Positions 49,730-60,658 of a stretch of DNA of 64,000 nt are shown here, piece after piece. The position numbers were made by a program, and so were the translations under genes. The DNA comes from Paracentrotus lividus (Eukaryota > Echinodermata > Echinoidea > Camarodonta > Echinidae). The notes under the pieces are model-generated. The model saw nothing but the letters and a program-made list of their open reading frames with translations. It had not been told where the DNA came from and did no database searches. How positions within the stretch are numbered: the first letter of the stretch is position 1; every line of letters begins with the position of its first letter. Location of the stretch: contig CALNVZ010003426.1 of NCBI GenBank assembly GCA_940671915.1, positions 39,211,389 through 39,275,388 of the forward strand, written 5' to 3'.

Positions 49730-50685
49730 ACCGTGTAGACCCGTGGATGTTTTGGGACAAAGGTTTGAAAGTGGTTTTTGAGTTGCTTAAGAGGTTCACT
49801 TATCAACAATGAGCTTGGCTAGGTCCCCTGCTAACCCCCGGCATCTCGTACGGGGTCAAATAAGGTCAAATTGGGCGGGCAATAGGGGGTCAAATTTTTA
49901 AATCTCAAAAATATCAAAAGACATTGAATTGTTCGCGTCTCATTCTACTGACAACAAAAAAGTGTACAGGATCATTAAAAACCCAATACTCCAGTAAGAA
50001 TTTATGCGGGAAAGTCAAAAGGTCAACCAAACTTTCACATTGAAGGCAATATAGCCATACAAGCTAAAATTGTTAGGAACGACCAAATTTTCGTGTTTGT
50101 TGGGTCTCTTAATTATTTATATCGCTAAGATATTAATTGAGGGACTATTTATACATCTGAATCAATGATCAGTATAAATAAGGCGGTCAAGCTGAAGGTT
50201 CATTTGGGGTCAATGAGTTAATTATAGGGATAGAAATATGGTAAAGGAGTTTAAACAGCTCCATTTGTTTGTTGGTATTGTCAAGTTTGGTATAAACAGA
50301 TGATTAAACTGACAGATTTGTATTTTCTAATCCAGAAACCACATTTAATAAATGTAAGGGGGTCATGATATGGTCAAAGGTCAATAGATCATTTAGGGTC
50401 AAAATGTTACGTTGACCTAGAGTATTGTGCTTGCATAAGGTTGCACTGAACCCTTTGAGCCATGAACTTTCAAATTCAAAGTAGTATGTACATTCGTAAG
50501 AAGATAATCAATTTGATTCTTATAGATGAAGAGTGAAAGGTCAAGGGTCACTGGTCCTTATGAAATTTCCAGGATTACTTCGTTATTGCATTATTTTAAG
50601 AAAAAGCTTGATCTTGATGATACTATATTCATTAGATGCCAATTCATACAATGGTTTAATGTACAGTCATATATACCTGACCTCC
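49730..50685. mobile_element. Foldback element, left arm only (block copy 1, truncated)
   Basis: Matches 60659-61626, the left arm of the complete foldback element at 60659-63593. It stops inside the arm at CTGACCTCC, then eight bases (ATCTCTCT) lead directly into the start of block copy 2. The break lies in a sequence that recurs about every 700 bp in the arm, a likely point of misassembly. Confidence 0.8.
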
Positions 50686-50961
50686 ATCTCTCTTCTTTTA
50701 TCCATTATTACGTTCGACGCCTGACCAAATAAAATATCGCGTGCAAATATTTAGACCTCAATTCGGGGTCATGAAAATAGTACCACTTTGACGGTAATTG
50801 GGTATGCATGATGGAGACTATTGACCTAAATGTTTCCTTTCAATATTCACTCAATTATCAAATTATTTCAATTAGCATTCAGTGGAAATCATATAATATC
50901 GATTAAAAAACTATAGCAAAATCAGAAGTAAATTACTAACCGATGTGTACTACATGGTTCT

Positions 50962-51088
50962 AGGACATCTCCCCCGGAGGACAACTCCCCCGGAGGACAA
51001 CCCTAACCTAACCCTAACCCTATGTCCTCCGGGGGAGCTGTCCTCCGGGAATTGTCCCCGGGGAGTTGTCCTCCGGGGGAGATGTCCT
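50962..51088. mobile_element. Hairpin element with CCCTAA units in its loop (copy 2)
   Basis: As at 40103-40229, with the telomere-like part read as CCCTAACCTAACCCTAACCC, one base shorter. The arms AGGACATCTCCCCCGG and CCGGGGGAGATGTCCT pair. Confidence 0.75.
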
Positions 51089-51230
51089 GATACGGTACTG
51101 CATGTATTAGCTCTCACAAAAATGAATCAGGGAAGCAGGTAAGAGAACTGTGAACGGGGTGGAGGGGGGGAGGGGGAGTCAAACACTCATAAGTTTAACA
51201 AACGTATCCATGCTAATCAATAATAGTTAT

Positions 51231-51264
51231 AATAATAATAATAATAATTATAATAATAATAATG

Positions 51265-51340
<76 letters not shown>

Positions 51341-51352
51341 TAATAATATTAA
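51231..51352. repeat. (TAA)n microsatellite (block copy 2)
   Basis: AATAATAAT units with GATAAT interruptions. The frame through it would give poly-Asn and is rejected as a gene. Confidence 0.95.
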
Positions 51353-51948
51353 TAAATTCTTAGTTTATTAGTTTATTCTTCACCCAGCCACTTGGCGCAA
51401 GTGAGATCTTACCGTCTTCTGAAGATTGCATGTTATTCAGTCATGCGTGCAAAGATCCAAATGAAAATTGTACCAACATTTGCTAGGAGGATGACTCTAC
51501 CAAGATATATCGGAAAATCCATGATTTAATATTTATATTTTTCACAAGACAGATTCTACATAAAAGGTGGGACATTTTTATTGGCTCACTCTGTAGAGTA
51601 GCTTTACTCTTTTTTTATTTTGTTTTCAATATGCACAAATAAAATTGTATTAGTCCTTGACCCGTGCTATTTATTCTGCGGTAATTTGGAAATATATTAC
51701 AGGTCCATTGATCGGTATAACGGGAAAAGCAATGAAGTCATCGATTAATCCATATTTGTTTTGCTTTTGTTGTTATTTGTTGTTGGTTTTTTGCTTATTT
51801 ATGCGTGCTTTTTATTCTTATTTTATTTTTACATGGTTATTTCAATTTCCTTTTGGTTTCACCCAGGGCGTTAAACGACTTACGTTTTAAACCACTGAAA
51901 CCGTCATTAATTTGGTCAAAGGTTAATGACAAATATGTATGGAAGAAT

Positions 51949-52177
51949 GAGCAAAGAGAATGGGGTTCCATCGGGATTCGAACCTGAGACTTACTAGCGA
52001 CGCGCTCTACCAGCTGAGCTATGGCAAACCCATTCTGACATTCGTCCCTGAAACCAGTTAATTTTGAATGCTCGGGTGGTCTATAGCTTCTGACCACTGG
52101 TAGGATGGGTCGAGAGCCTGTTTAGTAATCTGAAGGGCTCAGGTTCAAATCCCGATAGAACCCCATTTCTTTGCCTC
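51949..52177. repeat. Inverted repeat with tRNA-like ends (block copy 2)
   Basis: Same structure as 41075-41300. The minus-strand tRNA-like part is 51962-52031 and identical in its A and B boxes. Only a few inserted or missing bases separate the copies. Confidence 0.6.
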
Positions 52178-54182
52178 TTTTTTTTTTTTTTTTTCTTCTT
52201 CATTTTATACATTTATGGTCAGTTTCCTTCGTTGTTTTAATTTAGTTACGATTATGATACAAAAAATGTCATAATTTCAGGGCAGATCCTGCATATCTAG
52301 GTCGGGAAGAGTAAAGGGGGGGGGAAGAGTAAAGGGGGCAAACGTTAAAGCACTCTCTGTCAGCAGAGACAGAGAGGGCGACGGGGGGGGGGTTACATAT
52401 TAATTTTCCCCATAAAATATCACATTCAACTCCAAAGTGCTCACCTTGAGTAAATAATTTCTTATTTCTTTCTTATTAATGCACGAATACAAACCACGCA
52501 ATAATAATCGGGATCTCTATTCCGGGTAGAGCTGTAGAGTCCGTCGAAATTTAATGGCTTTCTGGGTTTATTTTGAATCATACGATTCAGAATCAATTGG
52601 GCCATATGACTTGCAATAATATCTGGAGTAGTGTAATATGGCCCCTATGGACACAGAATTGGGTAATTTTGACCCTTCATAGAGTGTATCTCAAGATTTT
52701 GGTCCTCATAGCATTAAAAGAATAACTTCCTATTTACCAGGTACTTACTTATTACGTAATACTACTTGATGGACAGAGGATACATTAAGAAAATCTCCAT
52801 AAATATGGTTGACTGATAATGGACCGCTTTTTTATAATCCACAGCCACCCTTCAAAATTGCCACCAAATTGTCCAGGCGTCAATGCAATGCGAATCATTA
52901 ACACAGACCAAACAAAAAAAAAAGAAAAAAAGAAAAAAAGAAAACATAACAAAACAAAAACAACATCAACTGAGGCCGGACTCGGGTCTAACCTCACATC
53001 CCAGTTATCAGTAGAGGTTGTATACAGAGACAACAACCGGAAAACCCCTCAAATAGGACTACCCCGCAAACGAAGTAATATTACAACTAGCGTATCCAGA
53101 TCTGTCAAAAAAAGGGGTGCAGTGTGCTATTCATCTAAAAGTAAATTTGAATAAAGAAGGAAACTGACCAGAAATATAAAATATGAAGAAAAAAAAAATC
53201 AAACTTTGACACGAAAAGTTTGAGGGGCTGCAACCCATGCACACCCCCCCCCACACACCACATAAGTCAGTTTCGAATCCTGGGACCACTCAGTTAAGTC
53301 CATTGTTACACCCCTGTGCACTGTAAAATCGAAAGTTATGATTGTTATTGAAAAGTTGAAACAACTATTTTGATTGGTTCACAGTGAGACTTTTATGCAA
53401 GAAGTGCATGTTACAAGGCTCCTGAGTGGTTACTATCGATTTGCAATTCATCGGAATCACCCCTTCAATATTAATATTAGGGAGCATAGGGAGTTTTCGA
53501 CGTGATAAGGAGGTTGAATGGTATACAATAGAAGCTTTTGTCAAATAATTATAATAATTTTGATTTGATTTGATTTGATTTTCTTCTGCATTCATAGATG
53601 TATAACATTTTTCTTCATGACTAGTTAAACGAGATAGAATAATGAACTTTCTGACAATGAATCAAGATCACAACAATTTATAACAAACAATTATTATCTT
53701 TATTAAATATTTAATGATAAATTGTCAACATATTAAAGATACTACGCCAAAACATTACGAATCGTATGTAGAAGAAGAATTATCAAAGTAAGCAAAATAC
53801 TTGAGAGTATGACAGTCCCTAATAATATTGGTGGTTTCTTAACGCTTGACGCTCACTGATCTCACGCGTAAAAAAGCCATTATTATTGTCATTAAAATAA
53901 GTATTTGACAAAAGCTTCTATTTTTACCTCTCAACCTCCTCCAGGAGGTGCGTCTACACAAAACAAAAAACAAAAACAAAAACAAAAAAAACACCCCAAT
54001 TTTGGTTGAACGTGACATTGTACTGGGTCTTTAGGCCATTCAGCAAATAGTACAAATACATTTCTATAATGTAATCCAAGGTAAATCATCCACATTTTGT
54101 TTATATATTTGGGTTCTATTGAGTTCATCGTACAAACCAATGTAGGCTATCTTGAGCAAATTATTGAAAGAGTGAGAAGGAA

Positions 54183-54221
<39 letters not shown>

Positions 54222-54609
54222 TGGGGTAATTTTGAATGAGAAAAACAATCACTCTCGTAAACTATTGTGCAATTAAAAAAATAATAATTCAGGAAAGGGA
54301 ATGGTCAAAAGGAGCCTATTCTGTCATTCTGTGTCTATTTGCAATATATTCCATATCGGGGCATGTGGAGTCATACCAGTATAATGGGATTGAATGGGGT
54401 ATTATACAGGATCCAGAATTGAGTAATTTTGACTCTTCATTATTAGTTTTTAGAGTGTACACTTTTATTTGGGCAAATTTTGGTCTCCGCTTGATACAAA
54501 GTAGGCCCTAGAATAACCCCTTTCTTATGATCAAAACAAAACAAAAACAAAAACAATCTTAGAGTAAATCCTTTACCTGTGTGTCTAGATTATACCGTGG
54601 TATGGTTCT

Positions 54610-54736
54610 AGGACAACTGCCTCCTGAACAATTACCTCCGGACAACTACCCGTCACGAAAATCGACCACCTAACATTTTTCTAATATGTCTAATGGGGCT
54701 AGTTGTCCAAGTGGTAATTTTCCGGGTAGTTGTCCT
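54610..54736. mobile_element. Small inverted-repeat element with AGGACAACT ends (copy 2)
   Basis: AGGACAACTGCCTCCTGAAC at the left and GGGTAGTTGTCCT at the right, then GATAC. It shows the family ends more cleanly than 43691-43817. Confidence 0.7.
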
Positions 54737-55550
54737 GATACGCTTTGTTATGTATGGACATAACAGGACAGTGACCTTTTTTTACACTTGAAGATCTTGG
54801 ATCTGCTTGTAGATTCACGCTTTTACGAACGGAAAAACAAATAAACCATTATAAATCGTATTTGTACTGCACAGTCACACTTCCAAAATGATTCGTTATC
54901 AATGAACAATCATCTATTAAAAGTTAATACAATATGTAGTCAGTCTATTGTCAGTGCTATTCAGTGTGACTTTATCTATGGGTACTACCAAAACGCGCGC
55001 GTATTATGTTCTGTTATAATACTCGTGGTAGATAATCGAACTATCAAACCAATTTTTGGTTTAGTATAATTCAGCTGGGATTTTGGCAGCTCTCGCTTTG
55101 GACAGGAAATGTCACAAATCTGACAGTCCACTTTGTCCTAGACTTTAGTTTCTACTGATAGCTTCCATCTTATTTTATTCATTGGTTTTTATCACAGCGT
55201 TTAAAAATGGTAAGTGCAATCATGCTTTTCGACTATTACCTTAACGAAAGATTAAAAATTAATGTTTATTTGTGATGATCCTATTTTGTTTTGGAAGGAA
55301 TTAAGGTCACATTAACCTGATGCCCTAGTTTTAGTAGTTTATCACGAAATAATTTTGCTCAAATAATTGGGATGTATATGTAACAAGTAATTAATTTTAC
55401 TACATTGAAATGAATTTGCTGATATATTTACATTTGAACTGAAATTATTTCAATATCAATTTAGGCCTATTCTGCTTCCAAATGATAAGCAATTGCAATC
55501 GCAAAAATATCATAACATCATAATAATGAGAACAAGTTTAGAAGGAATCA

Positions 55551-55553
<3 letters not shown>

Positions 55554-55609
<56 letters not shown>
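55554..55609. repeat. Poly-A run, 56 bases (block copy 2)
   Basis: See 44621-44642, where the same locus has 22 A. Confidence 0.95.
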
Positions 55610-55610
<1 letters not shown>

Positions 55611-57304
55611 CAACCATCATGACTATTGTGTAAATTACCCGATAGTCGAATCATTATAACTGTTTGTATTTAAGATTTACTTTATCTGAGGAAACCTTGC
55701 CAGCAAAATGTATAAAGTGACGGACAGCAAATTAAACTCAAATTGATGTCAATTCGAAGAAACAAAGTTGATTTTCGATATTACGTTATATTTGTGATGC
55801 AATATTTGCTTGATACTGAATTTTTATACACCTCGTGAAGAGTGAGGATCGAGTCCTTAAAAGGAGGATTGTTGTTTATCTCTATCGAAAATACATTACA
55901 TAGGCCTAACAGTTCTCTATCTGTTTCCAAGTCTGTGAAATGTCTGTTTATAAGCGGTGTGCTTGTGAGCACTAATGATTATGTCGGTTTCGAAACACGT
56001 ATTATCATGATAAATGTCCCCGATACTGCTCTTAAATTTTAATTTAAATAAGAAGTATCAACATCGACATTTGATATTTTGTTGTTTTATATAAATACCG
56101 TAGCTAAAAGTCTATTGCACTGAATGGAAATAATACACTTCCACTACGTGTAATTGCAATTTCACACCACATGGTTTGAATATTTTCATCGAATTACAAC
56201 ACCAGGCTACTTCACAAAATGAGTAGGGGAGACCGGGGATGGACGTTACAAAATTCACATTTTGGGCCAGATAATTATAATGAAAGTACTCACATACTCC
56301 ATTTTGGGTCTGGAGTTAGCCTATTATGTTGGCTAAAACCTGAGGCACATAAAACTTGAAAACATGTAAACACTAATTAACTACTGCTTAAAGGGGAATT
56401 ATCCCCTCAGAGAAATTTAGCTTCAGTGAATGGAGACAAACCCCCAAAACATATTGGGAAAGTTTCAGAAAAATCAGGCAATGAATAAGAGAGATATGAA
56501 TTTTTAGATTTTGAGATCACTTATGATATGGAGATCTTCCAATTGGCAACGCGACCATGATGTGTGATGTAGTGAAGGGAGATCTTTCCCATATCTATTG
56601 TACACATTACACTAAAATCCTCTTTTTTTTCTTGATTCTAAAGGGAGAATAAAGAATCTATTTATGGGATGACTTGTAAATATATGAAAGCCATAATATA
56701 TCATGAAAAGAAAAGCTGTTCTATCATTAGGATGGAAATAAAGAGACATTATGAATAGTTTTTGTGCACAACATATGAGGAGTTCTCCCTTTGTGACATC
56801 ACAAATGGTGACCGCGTTGCCAATGGGAGATTTCCTATATGTCATTAGAGATCTCAATATTCAAATACTCATAACTTTCTTATCATTTATCCGATTTTCA
56901 CCAAATCTTCACTAATGTGCTTATTTGATTTTTCTGCATCCACAGTAAGCCAACTATCTACAAAGGGACAATTCTCCTTTAATTAGTCAAGACATTTTTT
57001 TTTAACAACCTACCCCGTATACGGGGTAGGTTGTTACACCATACGGGGTAAATTGTTACAGTATGTAAACATACGGGGTAAGTTGACAATGTGTAGATCT
57101 CTTATACCATACTTTTGTTTCAACTTTCCAGTTTCTTGGTATCGTTAACAGTAGATTAAGTAGAGCTCTAGAATAGACTAAAGTAATAATAGAAATATCA
57201 AAATATTAACACCTGAAAATTGAAACAAAATTACTTTACATGTGTAATGTACTTGGGGTAGATTGTTACATCGACATGGGGTATAGGTTGTTGTAACGGT
57301 AAAA

Positions 57305-57720
57305 CACCTATTGGTCTACAACCTATTGGTCCACTAGCCAATACGTCTACCTCCATTCAGTCTAAACCCTAATCGACCACTAACCATTTGGTCTACACCC
57401 AATCGGTCCACCCACCACTCGTCTACATCCAATTGGTCCACTCACCGGTTGGTCTACATTCAATTGGTCCACTCACCAGTTGGTCTACATCCAATTGGTC
57501 CACTCACCGGTTGCGTCTACATTCAATTGGTCCACTCACGGTTGGTCTACATCCAATTGGTCACTCACAGTTGGTGTTACATTCAATTGGTCCACTCACA
57601 GTTGGTCTACATCCAATTGGTCCACTCACCGGTTGGTCTACTCCACTGGTCAAATTCCAATTGGTCCACCACCAGTTGGCTACATCAATTGGTCTACTCA
57701 CCAGTTGGTCTCAACCAATA
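57305..57720. repeat. 31-bp minisatellite, forward array (block copy 2)
   Basis: Units TTGGTCTACATCCAATTGG + TCCACTCACCGG, with C/T variation (ACATCC or ACATTC) and CACCGG/CACCAG/CACAG endings. Roughly ten units are well preserved. The array ends in a degenerate CTCAACCAATAATTGATC. Confidence 0.9.
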
Positions 57721-58865
57721 ATTGATCAACTACCATGTGTTGTATCAATCTTCAATAGGTGAGAGGCAACAAAATATCAGTAACAGGTAAATTTTAAAGT
57801 GGGGGCTACGTGAGGGGGGGGGTGGGAGTTGGTGCAAATATTTTTCGAAACTTCGGCCGTCATACATAAGCCGTAGGAGTCAATCGCGGTATATAAATGT
57901 CTTTTATTCCTTTTACTTTTTTCTGAATTTGGCGCCCCTAAGTTAATGTTAATTTGGCGGGCACCGAGCCCCCCCCCCGGAATACGTGCATGTTTGTTTA
58001 TTTACAGTTTTAACCTCTAATAAGATAATTTTGCATGCTTCAAAATGTCATAGTACAGTGAAGGGAGGGGGAGTTTTTTTATCGATAAAACCTGAAAATA
58101 TGCATTTTAAAGCGAAAGCGAACTGAGCAACAATTTCATTGACTGTGTGTTATAAATAGCGTTGTAAAAATTAAACTACAATTTTATTTGTATTGGGAAT
58201 CTACAATGTTTTGAGGGGAAAAGTATTTTTGATACTTGGCAACATGGTATGAATTTATTGAGTAGTGAAAAAAAATGTATTTTCATTCAAATGGGCCTGA
58301 ATTATAAGACTACACTATTCAGGATGTTGCATTATGAGTTAGGAATCAGGCAGAAACAAGTAGCTGAGGACTTGAGGTGGTGGTATACAAGGCTTGTAGT
58401 TCAACACTATATGGGTCGGGAGTCTGGAAACAGGTAAATTGTACACATGTACGTATTCTGGGGGGGGGGGGCTTTACGGGCCCGGGCCCCCCAGGGAGGC
58501 GCCCAAAAGGGCGCCAAAATGACCACAATGGGTCTTCAAATTGACCTTAGACGGACGCCAAATTGAGAAAAATGAAGAAAAAAAAAAGGCTGACAAATAT
58601 AAAAATAATTTAAGAAAGCTGATAATGACCTAATGGTTGGCCGAATTTTTTTTCAACACCACCCCTCCACCCAAGGAAGGTCACCATATTATGAGAACGA
58701 TAGGGGTAGGGTGAGGTCGCTCGATCGGCCCGTAGATATATAACTTGTAGACCAAAAGAAAGGAAGACCACCAATATTATTTTTGTGTGTTTGGTTGTCC
58801 AATTAGAAGACCAATTGCTAAAAGGACAAGGATGCTTAGAACATGCATCCAATTGGTTGTGGACC

Positions 58866-59180
58866 AAACACCTAGTAGACCAATTGGATGTGGACCAAAT
58901 GCCTAGTAGACCAATTGGATGTGGACCAAACGCCTAGTAGACCAATTGGATGTGGACCAAACGCCTAGTAGACCAATTGGATGTGGACCAAATGCCTAGT
59001 AGACCAATTGGATGTGGACCAAACGCCTAGTAGACCAATTGGATGTGGACCAAACGTCTAGTAGACCTATTGGTCAATGGACCAAATGGTTGGTGGACTA
59101 AAAGGTCATTGGACCAAATGGCTGTAGACCAAATGGATGTAGACCAACTAGTAGTAGACCAATAGGTTGTAGACCAATAG
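58866..59180. repeat. 31-bp minisatellite, inverted array (block copy 2)
   Basis: At least six nearly identical units of GACCAATTGGATGTGGACC + AAACGCCTAGTA between 58879 and 59064, then degenerate ones. The CCAATTGG core is itself a palindrome. The other half of the unit (CGCCTAGTA) differs from the forward array's CACTCACCGG, so the two arrays have evolved separately. Confidence 0.9.
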
Positions 59181-60658
59181 GTTACAAACCGTTGTAACAA
59201 CCTACCCCATGGGTGATTTTACACATAAAATCAACTGTAGCACAGCCATTAGGCAGAATTACAGGGCATGGCTCAGGGGTATATTAGTGACATACATGTA
59301 CTATATTCACAATACCAGAATATCATCATGTGCCTTCAGTTGTAAGAACTATTACAAATTTTAATTTTTGTCAAAAATTCACTGGGAACTTGGGAAAAAA
59401 AAAATGGTTTTTGTTGATTTACTTTTTAATAAAACAATGGAGAAACCTCACGACCGGTAGTTCATCACAGCTATGTGTAGGCTGTATATAGATGCCAGTT
59501 AGCACGAACCCTCTTGTTCCAACTTAGCACACTGAGAACTGTAACAACTGACCCGTGTAACTTCCATCCCCGGTCTCCCCTATACTATTATATTTGTCAT
59601 ATTTTGATAATGAGAGATAAGTTATGGGACAAGGTGCACGTATGAAATACAATACAAACAATGCACGTATAATCTTTTGAAGAACAAAGATCAAACTTAT
59701 TTTTAATCATAGATATTATCAGGTATGGAAGATTTAAAAATTTTTTTTTCGTACGAACCACACTACGATTTTGAGCAAAACAGCTTTTCTGTTTGTTTGT
59801 TTTTACTTGCCGTATTGTCCTACCTGTAATGATACTCGATTTAGGTTTTGCTATATTGTTCGTTCGTAAAGAAATGGGTGTCAATATTTTGATTTCATTT
59901 GAATAATCTTCTACACACATATAAGTACTGCAATTTTCTTTGATAATAAAAAAATATATATAGGATTGATAAGTAAATTACTGACAATTAATCAAAAACA
60001 AACAATTGTATATAAAATAGTATTTTCAAGAAAGAGCTTATACTTCATCAAACATCAATTTCCGTAGAATATAATTCGCCTTTTCAGACATTTTTTTTAA
60101 TTCAAGATATTATGATCCTATAGTCACAGACAATGTGAAAATATTGAACATTGGATTTTGTGAAAATGAATATAATTTGGCAAAATTGATAACTAAAAAA
60201 AAAAAATTAAAAAAAAACCTAGAAGAAGAAGAAGAAGACAAATACAATCGCGTTACAAGTCCTTTGGTTTTTTATATATCTTTACTTCAACTTTACTTTT
60301 TATCTTATTGTATTGACCATGTTGACGTAAAACGATCATACATTATGAGTTTGAACTCTATCCTAAAATCTGTTTCCATCTTCAATAATTAGCAAATGAA
60401 AGAAATCTATCATTTTCACCCTATGAATTCTATCAACGTGTATAATATCACCCCCCACCTATTTTTTTTTTTTTTTTTTTTTTTTGTGTATTATCATTAT
60501 TTAGATCACTTTACAATGTCCATCGAGTCGGTTCAATGTTCATGAGTACTAAATAGTTTGAGTAAATATTAATACAAATTTCACCTGTCACACACAGTGA
60601 CACACCTCTATACACAAATACTATACACGTCTAGAAAAAAGAAAGAAAAAAAAACAGA

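Larger units (their letters stand above)
39838..50685 (+). repeat. Tandem ~10.9-kb block, copy 1
   Basis: From TCTTTTATCCATTATTACG at 39838 to CTGACCTCC at 50685 this segment matches 50694-61626 throughout in the same order and orientation. Differences are overwhelmingly single-base insertions and deletions, many in homopolymers; substitutions are rare. I see no gene in either copy. A short sequence ending AAAATG|GTAAGT at 44285-44290 resembles a first exon ending in its start codon but has no visible partner. The last part enters the left arm of a foldback element, where the copy breaks off. Confidence 0.95.
56226..59580. mobile_element. Non-autonomous TA-target transposon, 3.36 kb, with two opposed minisatellite arrays
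   Basis: The left end GGGGAGACCGGGGATGGACG and the right end TTCCATCCCCGGTCTCCCC are inverted copies, each bordered by TA. A perfect 32-bp palindrome lies at 57004-57035 (AACAACCTACCCCGTA and its inverse). The motif GGGGTARGTTGTTAC recurs at about 57045, 57073, 57255, 57277 and, inverted, at about 59190 and 59540. Between them are forward (57305-57720) and inverted (58866-59180) arrays of a 31-bp unit. The middle (57.8-58.8 kb) has G/C-rich GGGGGCTTTACGGGCCC-like blocks but no protein-like frame. Confidence 0.75.

Noticed and set aside
51150-51371. A poly-Asn frame
   Set aside because: Translation of the (TAA)n microsatellite.
58866-59180. Regular ~31-bp repeats resembling a CRISPR array
   Set aside because: The units are contiguous with no unique spacers, lie inside an animal transposon, and have no cas genes nearby.
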